NCBI GenBank assembly: GCA_002438075.1
Contig: DJSQ01000168.1
Coordinates: forward strand, 1-13,810
Length of the DNA stretch: 13,810 nt
Source of the DNA: Clostridiales bacterium UBA6330
Lineage (GTDB): Bacteria; Bacillota; Clostridia; Oscillospirales; CAG-272
Direction of reading: 5' to 3'
Below are positions 1 through 6,101 of this stretch, one piece after another. Below the pieces are notes generated by a model. That model ran no database searches. It had not been told where the DNA came from and worked only from the letters and a program-made list of their open reading frames with translations. Position numbers and translations under genes: made by a program. Position 1 is the first letter of the stretch. Each line of letters opens with the position of its first letter.

Positions 1-11
1 AAGGGGCGCCG

Positions 12-47
12 GCAGGCGGAATCTCGGCACTCGTGTAAGGGCGAACA
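12..47 (-). repeat. Dispersed intergenic repeat, left copy (inverted)
   Basis: Thirty-three of 36 bases match the reverse complement of 13775-13810. The match begins GCAGGCGG, passes through ATCTCGGCAC and ends GTAAGGGCGAACA. A shorter third copy of 26 bases lies at 13693-13718. The bases to the left, including GGGGCGCCGG, may belong to the same element, but the right copy is cut by the window edge so this cannot be tested. It is non-coding and carries no transposase. It looks like a genomic dispersed repeat (REP- or MITE-like). Confidence 0.75.
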
Positions 48-60
48 TTACCGAACACAC

Positions 61-92
61 AAGGGAAAACTTCCGCAAAGAAGTTTTCCCTT
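61..92 (-). terminator. Perfect 13-bp hairpin after the surface-protein gene
   Basis: The arms AAGGGAAAACTTC (61-73) and GAAGTTTTCCCTT (80-92) are perfectly complementary around a 6-base loop. The hairpin starts 15 bases past the stop codon of the minus-strand gene that ends at 108. On that strand it is not followed by a real U tract (only TT, then GTGTG), so it may work as a weak or factor-assisted terminator or protect the mRNA 3' end. Confidence 0.55.
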
Positions 93-107
93 AGCTCTTT
101 CAATCTC

Positions 108-1901
108 TCAATCGTGCTTTCTGCGGAACGCGAACGCGCCCGCCATGCCAATCACCATCAGCGAAACGAAACCGACAGAGATGCTGCTTCCGCAACCGCC
201 CTTCTTTTCGTCCTCTCCGCTTGTGGGATTCTTGGCAATCTTATCAAACACCGCCGTGTAGGTCGTGTCCTCGGTCGCGGCTACCAGCTCCTTGTCCCAG
301 CCGAGGAACTTGTAGGTGTAGTCATCGTCCTCCGCTTTGGTGGGCTTGCCCTTGTAGGAGGGCTTCACGCCTTCCAGATAGGTTTCAACGGTCTCCACGC
401 CGTCAATCACCCACGTAATCTTGAGCTTCGCCTTCGTCTCGTACTGCGCCGTGTAGGTCACATCCTCGGTTGCCTCGGTGATTTCCTTGTCCCAGCCCGT
501 GAAGGTGTACACGTGCCGCTCGTCCTGCTCCTTGAGCGTTTCGCCCTTGAAATTGGGAGTCTCGCCCTTCTGGTAGTACTCCACCGTCTCCACGCCGTCC
601 ACAATCCACGTCACCTTTACCTTGCCGAATACGCCATACTCTGCGGTATAGGTTACATCTGCAACCACGTGGGTCAATTCGGGGGACCAGCCCTTGAATA
701 CAAACAGCTGATCATCGGTCATCGGCTTATCGGTGCTCCCCTTGAAGCTCGGGAACGCGCCCTTCCGGTAAACCTCGGTTGTGGAAACGCCGTTCACGGA
801 CCATGTAACCGTAAAGGACGGCAGGTCACGGTATTTTGAACCATAGCATTCGCTGTTGAGAAGGGATTCGTTGAATTCGTCGGTACAGCCGTGATAGGAC
901 CACGGCTTTCCGTCGTTATCAAACTCCACATCCGCGGCAACCGTGGAATCCATTTCAATCTCGGTCTCATAGTCCGTACTGACATTTTTCAACGTCCACG
1001 TCGCGCCCATTGTGGGGTCGTCGGAGCCCTTGAAGCGGTACAGACCAATCGGCTTGAGCGTGATATTCTCGTCCATAGAGCCGCTCGGCTGGATTTTGGA
1101 TGCGGAGAGGTCAAAAATCGTGGGATGTGTTGCAAAGTTGCCTTCCGCGTATCCAATCAGACCGCCCTCATACTCAACCTCGCTGTCACCCTTAATCAGC
1201 ATCACACTGTTTTCAACCGTGGTGTTGGTCACGGAAAGCGTCATCTTCTTGCCCGATTTCCGCTCCGCCTCATCCATCTCCCCATCGTAAGCACCAATCA
1301 GCGCGCCCATCGCGCCCTTGCCGCCCTCGACAGAGGTAATGTAGCCGTTTTTCAGCGTGCAGTTGTCCACGGTGATGTTCTTCTTTGCGTGTCCGATCAA
1401 ACCGCCGATGCCCGCCTGACCGAAAATAGGCGCACGGTCAACATTGGTACTGCAAACAAAAAAGCCGTCAACCGTCAGGTTCTTAATGGTCGCATTCATC
1501 GCATACGGGAAGATACCGCAGGGAACGTCGTTCATGCGGAAGGTTCCCTCCACAATCACGCCGCGCAGGGTGTGGTTGCCGCCGTCAAAGGTGCCGTTGA
1601 ACCATGCCCAAGCATCCTTGTCGGTGGAGAGGCGCACCGTGTTTTCCTTGCCGAACCAGTCCACCGCAGTCGTGTCATTCAGCGTGATGTCATGCAGCAT
1701 GGTGATTGTCTTTCCCGCGTAGGTGTTCTTTTCGGTGTAGACCGAATGGAAGAACGCGATGTAATCGTCAGCCGTAGAAATGGTGGGATTTGCGTCATTC
1801 GGGTTAAAGGTGCTGCTGACGGCATCCTCCGCCGCTGTCGGAACAATCAGCATTGCCAAAATCAGGGATAGCATCAGCAGAACAGCAAGAAATTTTTTCA
1901 T
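108..1901 (-). CDS. Secreted surface protein with GLUG-like region, three InlB-type repeats and Cys-containing C-terminal anchor
   Basis: A 597-residue exported protein. The start at 1901 is set by GGAGG six bases upstream and by the signal peptide that follows (MKK, a hydrophobic stretch, then PTAAED, with cleavage likely near residue 23); a longer in-frame reading to 2180 would run through its own promoter. Residues about 40-350 are beta-rich with short GGLIG/GALIG motifs (about 166-170, 199-203 and later) and a DGGNHTLRG turn, as in GLUG-containing or pectin-lyase-like surface proteins. Residues about 363-426, 427-491 and 492-553 are three tandem repeats of the InlB/Listeria-Bacteroides (Flg_new) type, each with TW..(D/N)GV, KG, GW and TYTA. 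The C-terminus has GGCGSS, a hydrophobic helix and RRK, which is a membrane anchor or sorting tail but not LPXTG. No catalytic motif is seen. A role in adhesion or substrate binding is inference. Confidence 0.85.
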   Translation of the reverse strand: MKKFLAVLLMLSLILAMLIVPTAAEDAVSSTFNPNDANPTISTADDYIAFFHSVYTEKNTYAGKTITMLHDITLNDTTAVDWFGKENTVRLSTDKDAWAWFNGTFDGGNHTLRGVIVEGTFRMNDVPCGIFPYAMNATIKNLTVDGFFVCSTNVDRAPIFGQAGIGGLIGHAKKNITVDNCTLKNGYITSVEGGKGAMGALIGAYDGEMDEAERKSGKKMTLSVTNTTVENSVMLIKGDSEVEYEGGLIGYAEGNFATHPTIFDLSASKIQPSGSMDENITLKPIGLYRFKGSDDPTMGATWTLKNVSTDYETEIEMDSTVAADVEFDNDGKPWSYHGCTDEFNESLLNSECYGSKYRDLPSFTVTWSVNGVSTTEVYRKGAFPSFKGSTDKPMTDDQLFVFKGWSPELTHVVADVTYTAEYGVFGKVKVTWIVDGVETVEYYQKGETPNFKGETLKEQDERHVYTFTGWDKEITEATEDVTYTAQYETKAKLKITWVIDGVETVETYLEGVKPSYKGKPTKAEDDDYTYKFLGWDKELVAATEDTTYTAVFDKIAKNPTSGEDEKKGGCGSSISVGFVSLMVIGMAGAFAFRRKHD

Positions 1902-1907
1902 GGTCTT

Positions 1908-1912
1908 CCTCC
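1908..1912 (-). promoter_or_regulatory. Ribosome binding site fixing the start at 1901
   Basis: On the minus strand GGAGG lies six bases before the ATG at 1901-1899. It rules out the 93-residue upstream extension that the open frame would allow. Confidence 0.85.
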
Positions 1913-2033
1913 GTTTTTTGTTTGGTTTTTTCGGAATTTTACCGCACGATTGGGGAATGTTCAACAGTACGGGAACGTGATTCCAAACCTCCTTGTTGCA
2001 GTTTGACCGACCCGTGCGACTTTTTCCATCCCC

Positions 2034-2062
2034 ATTATACAGCAATCCGAAGGGAAAGACAA
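2034..2062 (-). promoter_or_regulatory. Sigma-A promoter of the surface-protein gene
   Basis: On the minus strand, TTGTCT (2062-2057) and a perfect TATAAT (2039-2034) are separated by 17 bases. Transcription would start near 2027, giving a leader of about 125 nt before the ATG at 1901. I saw no recognisable riboswitch in that leader. The promoter is divergent from the one at 2104-2132. Confidence 0.7.
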
Positions 2063-2064
2063 TA

Positions 2065-2101
2065 GCAAAATCCGTATGTTTGGTGGCAATTTCCGTTTTT
2101 C
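2065..2101. promoter_or_regulatory. Two direct repeats 21 bp apart, candidate AraC-family operator
   Basis: GCAAAATCCGTATGTT (2065-2080) and GCAATTTCCGTTTTT (2086-2100) share GCAA-2-TCCGT. They are offset by exactly 21 bp, two helical turns. They fill the gap between the two divergent -35 boxes. Direct half-sites 21 bp apart are typical of AraC-family binding, and an AraC-family gene starts at 2173. A partial third copy (GCAATCCG, 2042-2049, lacking the 2-base spacer) lies near the leftward promoter. Binding is inference. Confidence 0.5.
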
Positions 2102-2103
2102 CC

Positions 2104-2132
2104 TTGACGAACTGTCCCACGCGTGGTATAAT
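2104..2132 (+). promoter_or_regulatory. Near-consensus sigma-A promoter of the AraC-glycosidase operon
   Basis: TTGACG (2104-2109), a 17-base spacer and a perfect TATAAT (2127-2132). The expected start is near 2139, about 33 nt before the ATG at 2173. The -10 box overlaps an upstream in-frame ATG at 2131, which argues against longer starts for the regulator. The spacer contains the perfect palindrome CCACGCGTGG (2117-2126), directly against the -10 box, which could be a repressor site. Confidence 0.8.
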
Positions 2133-2172
2133 GATTGTGGATATAAAAAACAGGAACGGAAACAGGAAAATT

Positions 2173-3045
2173 ATGTACATTTACGAATACGATCGGGACA
2201 GAAACAACATTTTCTATATTGCCGTTGAAACGCGCGTTGGCGTGAAGAGGCACTTTCACAACTGCATGGAGCTGATTTATGTGCTGGACGGCGACGCGAT
2301 CGCGCACATTGACGGCGAGACCTACCACCTGAGCGCGGGTCAGCTCTGCGCCGTCTCCTGCTTTTCCACGCACTACTACGAAAATCTGCGGAACGGGCAA
2401 TACATGGTCTGTCTGGTCCCCCGCCGCTATTTCCGCGAATTCGAGTCCATTTTCAACGTCAACAGCTTCCGTGACCCCATTGTGGACGATATCGGGGATA
2501 AGCCGTTTCTGAGCACCCTGCGCATCATGGAGAACATCGTGCACAGCCGCAACGTATTCGGCGAGCCGATGCAGACCATGACCGAGCGCTACCGCGAAAC
2601 ACAACTGCATTTTCTCAGCTCCTATCTGGTCAATCTGCTCATCAACCATTGCGGACTGCATGAGCGCCACCGCATTTCCTCGCTCGTTGCGGACGCGGTC
2701 CGCATCATCGAAAACAACTTCCGCGATGACCTGACCACGGCGGATATCTGCAAGAAAATGGGTTGCTATCAGAAAACCCTTGCCCATCACTTCAAAAAGA
2801 CGATGAACGTCTCCATCATCAGCTACATCGAGCGCACCCGCGCGCTGGAGGCGGCACGGCTCCTCAACACCAACCCCAAAATGACCGTGGAGACCGTCAT
2901 GCTGGAATCGGGCTTCAAGAGCAACCGCAGCTTCCTGCGCCATTTCAAAAACATTTACGGCTGTACCCCCACCGAATACAAGAACCACCGGAGCGGGCAC
3001 GGCAACAGCGGCGGGGGCGGCAACGACAAAGGAGACCCCCAATGA
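2173..3045 (+). CDS. AraC-family transcriptional regulator
   Basis: A 290-residue cytoplasmic DNA-binding protein of ordinary length for the family. Residues about 15-95 form a cupin-like sensor domain (HFHNCMELIYVLDG, then HIDGETYHLSAGQLCAV). Residues about 172-272 form the double helix-turn-helix domain: LTTADICKKMGCYQKTLAHHFKK is followed by the second unit with ESGFKSNRSFLRHFKNIYGCTPTEY, matching the conserved GF.....F.R.FK...G.TP..Y pattern. The start at 2173 has AGGA five bases upstream and follows a clear promoter. The last 20 residues are rich in Gly and Asn and probably disordered. The stop codon overlaps the next start as ATGA, so the two genes are co-translated. The likely ligand is a sugar from the substrate of this locus (inference). 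Confidence 0.93.
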   Translation: MYIYEYDRDRNNIFYIAVETRVGVKRHFHNCMELIYVLDGDAIAHIDGETYHLSAGQLCAVSCFSTHYYENLRNGQYMVCLVPRRYFREFESIFNVNSFRDPIVDDIGDKPFLSTLRIMENIVHSRNVFGEPMQTMTERYRETQLHFLSSYLVNLLINHCGLHERHRISSLVADAVRIIENNFRDDLTTADICKKMGCYQKTLAHHFKKTMNVSIISYIERTRALEAARLLNTNPKMTVETVMLESGFKSNRSFLRHFKNIYGCTPTEYKNHRSGHGNSGGGGNDKGDPQ

Positions 3046-4532
3046 AGCGAACCCCACGTAGCCTGATTCCCGATTGCCCGAACCCCTCCCCCGACTATAC
3101 CTGCACATGGCAGACCCAGCTTTACGCCACCTCGGACGGCAAGCCCGAGGCGCAACGGCGGGTGCTTGGCGAGGAGGCGCTGTTCGGCGAAGAATACCCG
3201 TTCGGCTGGAGTTCCTTTTATCGGGATGCCCGCCGCGACCTGCTGTTCGTAATGGACGACAGCTGGGATGTGCCGCGTGACGGCGACAGCACCCGCTATG
3301 GCAGTCTGCTTCTTGACAGCGGAAAATTCCCCGAGGCAACGCGGGGCAATGTCCCGAATCGGGAAGCCCTCGGGCGGCTGGTTGAACGGATGCGCGCGCT
3401 CGGCTGGAAGGGGCTGGGCGGCTGGATTTGCGCGAAGGAAGCCCCGCATACCCTCACCGATGCGGAGGAAATCAAGCAGTACTGGACCGAGCGTCTGGCG
3501 GATGCGGATGTCTCGGGCTTCGCCTACTGGAAGGTGGACTGGGGAAAGCGGGCGGACGATGCGGAATTCCGCAGGCTTCTGACCGACCTCGGCAGGCAAT
3601 TCGCCCCGCACCTGACAATCGAGCACGCCATCACGCCGTCGGTCCTCCCCTATTCGGACGTTTACCGCACCTACGACGTTCCCGCTATTCTCTCCATCCC
3701 CATGACCCTGCGGAAGCTGAAGGAGCTGTTGCCGAACAGCCGCGCGGCGGTGGGCTATGCGGGGCTGTTGAACTGCGAGGACGAGGCATACATCGCGGCG
3801 GCGGGCGGCTTTACCATGGGCATTATGCGGCACCCGATGGCGGGCGCGTTCCCAGATGGGCGGGCGGATATGTCCTTCCCCGCGTGCCACAGGAATCTGA
3901 AAACCAAAATGCAGGAAATCACGCGCGCGGTCCGCTGGCATCGGATTGCCCCCGCCTTCGGAGTCGGAACGGGCGCGGTTCACATCGACCCCGCCGAATT
4001 GCGCGATACTTGGCGCTTTGAGAAGCCCGAGGAGGAGATTGAGGCTTGGTGGCTGACCAATCCCCTGCTCGGCGGCGTTCACGAAACGCTTTGCTCGGTC
4101 TCCGCCCCCGCGCGCATCTCCCGCGGGTGCGACCTGCCAACGGTCACGCCCGACGAGAACGGGCGCGTACCATTCACCGTTGCGGCAAGGAACCCGAACG
4201 GTGCCTGCTCGGTCGCAACGCTCGGCAGGACCGAGGGCAGAAGCTACGGAATTCCGCGCTGTGCGGTCACGCTCGATATCGGAGATTCCCGCACGGTTGC
4301 CGCCTTCGGGGATTACCGCGAGCTGATTCTGTGCGGAGAGATACCCAACAGCTGTACCGTCCTCATGCAGGACCTTGCGGGAGAGACCGCCTATGACATC
4401 ACCGATGCCGTCCTGCATACGGACGGACGGCTCGTCATCCGCGGGCAGTGCATCCGCGAAATCGGAGCAGAGGCACAGCCCGCAAACGACACCTCGGAAG
4501 CGGGCGTTGTAATCCGAATCGAAGAAAGCTAA
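3042..4532 (+). CDS. Putative TIM-barrel glycoside hydrolase, clan GH-D-like (GH27/GH36-related)
   Basis: A 496-residue protein without signal peptide, so probably cytoplasmic. The start at 3042 has GGAG seven bases upstream and overlaps the regulator's stop (ATGA). FVMDDSWDVP (residues about 69-78) resembles the early DDGW strand of alpha-galactosidase-type barrels. LGWKGLGGWICAKE (about 120-133) matches the LG.k.G.W.. strand. YWKVDWG (162-168) matches the KxD nucleophile strand of GH27/GH36, making D166 the candidate nucleophile. VYRTYDV (207-213) resembles the R..xD acid/base segment, making D212 a candidate. Residues after about 350 look like an all-beta C-terminal domain. The assignment rests on motifs, not on overall similarity, so the exact family and linkage specificity are unknown. 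Candidates include an alpha-galactosidase or another alpha-glycosidase acting on imported oligosaccharides. Confidence 0.7.
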   Translation: MKRTPRSLIPDCPNPSPDYTCTWQTQLYATSDGKPEAQRRVLGEEALFGEEYPFGWSSFYRDARRDLLFVMDDSWDVPRDGDSTRYGSLLLDSGKFPEATRGNVPNREALGRLVERMRALGWKGLGGWICAKEAPHTLTDAEEIKQYWTERLADADVSGFAYWKVDWGKRADDAEFRRLLTDLGRQFAPHLTIEHAITPSVLPYSDVYRTYDVPAILSIPMTLRKLKELLPNSRAAVGYAGLLNCEDEAYIAAAGGFTMGIMRHPMAGAFPDGRADMSFPACHRNLKTKMQEITRAVRWHRIAPAFGVGTGAVHIDPAELRDTWRFEKPEEEIEAWWLTNPLLGGVHETLCSVSAPARISRGCDLPTVTPDENGRVPFTVAARNPNGACSVATLGRTEGRSYGIPRCAVTLDIGDSRTVAAFGDYRELILCGEIPNSCTVLMQDLAGETAYDITDAVLHTDGRLVIRGQCIREIGAEAQPANDTSEAGVVIRIEES

Positions 4533-4542
4533 ACCCCAAACA

Positions 4543-4576
4543 CCCCCGAAGCCAATCGGCTTCGGGGGCGTTTTTT
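4543..4576 (+). terminator. Strong rho-independent terminator between convergent operons
   Basis: An 11-bp perfect stem (CCCCCGAAGCC at 4543-4553, GGCTTCGGGGG at 4558-4568) with a 4-base loop AATC, followed by CG and six T (4571-4576). It lies 10 bases past the stop of the GH-D-like gene. Read on the minus strand it also follows the stop of the solute-binding gene at 4583, but there the tail is only TGTTTGGGGTTT, so leftward action would be weaker. Confidence 0.92.
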
Positions 4577-4582
4577 CGCTTC

Positions 4583-6028
4583 TTATTTCAGCTTCGTAAC
4601 GTAGTCGTTCAGCTCCTGAATAATCGCATCGCGGTAAGAGCCGATCGCCGACGATGCGCTTGTTCCCGCGGTCAGACCGCAGAAGATGTAGCGCACCTCG
4701 GTATAAAGGTCCATCGTCCAGCCGTACAGCAGACCCGTTTCAAAGCATCTGGTGTCGCGGATGATGTTCAGCATCTCCACCGAATCGGGCGTTCCGAGCG
4801 ACTTATAGGACAGACTGCTGTCGTAGTACACGGGAAGCAGGTCCTTGTAGCTCAGGTATGCCATCGTATCCAGAATTCTGCCCGTTTTGTCGCCGTCCTT
4901 GTTCGTGTTGGGAATCACGAGCAGGGGCGCGAGGTAGTTGACATTGGAATAGTAGGTCGTCTGCTTTTCATCGTACAGCGGAACGGGAAGAATGCCGTAA
5001 TGGATGCCCGCCGCGCGGAAGGCAGAGGTTGCCTTGATTTCAATCCCCGCAAACAGAGCGCGCCTTGCGGCAAAGATGTCCTCATAGTGGAAGCCGTCCT
5101 CCTGCGCGTGGACCAGCTTGCCCGGGGTGTGGAACGCCGTTGCATAGCGCTCGACCACCTCCAAAAACTTCTGTCCCTCGCCCGTGAAGGTGGGATTTCC
5201 GATATCGTCCTTCTGCGTGAAGAAGCAGCCCGCGCCGTTCAGTCCCGCGGCGGCAAAGTTGTTGTAGGTCACAAAGCCGAGGATGCAGTCCGTGTCCTCG
5301 GAATAGGTAAAGGAGTTGTCGGTGTTGGGCTGCATCCCGTCCTCCGCCATCTCAAACAGCTTTTCCATCGTCCACTGCTTGCCTCTGACTAATTCGTAGG
5401 GGTCCTCCATATCCAGCGTGGTGATGCGGTCCAGATTGACGGCAACGCACCATGTCAGCTCAAATGCCGTGACCGAAATGTCGCTCTGCGCGTAGTACAG
5501 CGTGGAGGAGCCGCCGAACTGCGATGCCTCCCGAATCTTCTGCCCCCACCACGGCTCGTAAATCTGCACGTCGTTCATCTCGGAGAAATCGTTGAGCAAG
5601 CCCTCCCCAATCAGCGTTGCAACCGAGCAACCCAACACAAAAGCCGCATCGACCGAGCTGTCCCCGCCGAAGCACTGGGTTCTGACGAACTCGCCCGTTT
5701 CGTAGATGTCCCGATTGATGCACTTGATGACCACATTGTAGATCGTTTCCACCTTGACGTTCCGCGAATACACCGCATCGGTTACCTCGTCTCCCGTCTC
5801 GCCCGCCTCGGGCGCGAGCGCGGTTTTCATGCCCCAATAGTTTTCATCGCATTGCAGGAAAGTAAAATCCTTCCCCTCGCAGTCCAGACTTCCGTAGTCG
5901 TAGCCGTCGCTTGTGTCGAGATCGATTGTTTCCCGCGTCTCGTCCCCGTTCCCCTTGCCCTTGCAGGCGGAAAGCGGCAACAGACACATAAGCAGAGCCA
6001 ACAGCATTGCCAAAATTTTGATTTTCAT
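4583..6028 (-). CDS. Solute-binding lipoprotein, ABC sugar transporter family-1 type
   Basis: A 481-residue lipoprotein. The signal peptide MKIKILAMLLALLMCLLPLSAC has lipobox L19-S20-A21-C22, so the mature protein is anchored at Cys22 on the outer face of the membrane. After an acidic linker the sequence has the general features of extracellular solute-binding proteins: the segment around FEMAEDGMQP, a long aromatic-rich middle, and a C-terminal helical region with TRCFETGLLYG. The start at 6028 is preferred over the ATG at 6034, because GGAGG ends directly against the first ATG but sits six bases from the second. No permease or ATPase is encoded in the window, so it is an orphan here. It is the last gene of the minus-strand operon, 73 bases after the GH3 gene. 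Oligosaccharide capture is the likely role; the ligand is unknown. Confidence 0.8.
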   Translation of the reverse strand: MKIKILAMLLALLMCLLPLSACKGKGNGDETRETIDLDTSDGYDYGSLDCEGKDFTFLQCDENYWGMKTALAPEAGETGDEVTDAVYSRNVKVETIYNVVIKCINRDIYETGEFVRTQCFGGDSSVDAAFVLGCSVATLIGEGLLNDFSEMNDVQIYEPWWGQKIREASQFGGSSTLYYAQSDISVTAFELTWCVAVNLDRITTLDMEDPYELVRGKQWTMEKLFEMAEDGMQPNTDNSFTYSEDTDCILGFVTYNNFAAAGLNGAGCFFTQKDDIGNPTFTGEGQKFLEVVERYATAFHTPGKLVHAQEDGFHYEDIFAARRALFAGIEIKATSAFRAAGIHYGILPVPLYDEKQTTYYSNVNYLAPLLVIPNTNKDGDKTGRILDTMAYLSYKDLLPVYYDSSLSYKSLGTPDSVEMLNIIRDTRCFETGLLYGWTMDLYTEVRYIFCGLTAGTSASSAIGSYRDAIIQELNDYVTKLK

Positions 6029-6034
6029 ATCCAT

Positions 6035-6039
6035 CCTCC
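6035..6039 (-). promoter_or_regulatory. Ribosome binding site that decides between two ATGs
   Basis: On the minus strand GGAGG is immediately followed by ATG (6034), then GAT and ATG (6028). Only the second ATG has a workable six-base spacing. Confidence 0.75.
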
Positions 6040-6057
6040 GTTAAAATATTTATGATA

Positions 6058-6083
6058 CGACCGAAGCCTTCGGTCGGACCGAC
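6058..6083 (-). promoter_or_regulatory. Overlapping inverted repeats in the GH3 to solute-binding gap
   Basis: CGACCGAA (6058-6065) pairs with TTCGGTCG (6069-6076) around a 3-base loop. A second, mutually exclusive palindrome GTCGGACCGAC (6073-6083) overlaps it. On the minus strand a TATCAT box directly follows the hairpin, but no convincing -35 was found at 16-18 bp. The site could be an intercistronic processing or attenuation structure that sets the level of the downstream lipoprotein, or an operator. There is no U tract, so it is not a classical terminator. Confidence 0.4.
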
Positions 6084-6101
6084 AAATGAATCCCGCCGCG
6101 C

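Noticed and set aside
108..200. LPXTG sortase signal on the surface protein
   Set aside because: There is no LPXTG-type motif. The sequence before the hydrophobic helix is GGCGSS, so it was described as a different kind of tail.
1902..2027. Riboswitch in the roughly 125-nt leader of the surface-protein gene
   Set aside because: No conserved riboswitch core or terminator/antiterminator pair could be recognised; only weak short pairings such as GGAAT/ATTCC.
1993..2172. Upstream in-frame starts for the AraC regulator (1993, 2131)
   Set aside because: Both lie upstream of or within the -10 box of the promoter at 2104-2132; 2173 has its own ribosome binding site and starts at the expected place of the cupin domain.
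1902..2180. Possible 93-residue N-terminal extension of the surface protein, up to position 2180
   Set aside because: The extension crosses the leftward promoter at 2034-2062, has no sensible protein features, and a perfect ribosome binding site and signal peptide mark the start at 1901.
2035..4418. Two long minus-strand open frames opposite the AraC and GH-D-like genes (2035-3339 and 2955-4418)
   Set aside because: They are antisense to well-supported genes, show no domain motifs and have the Arg/Ala/Gly-rich make-up of GC-driven shadow frames.
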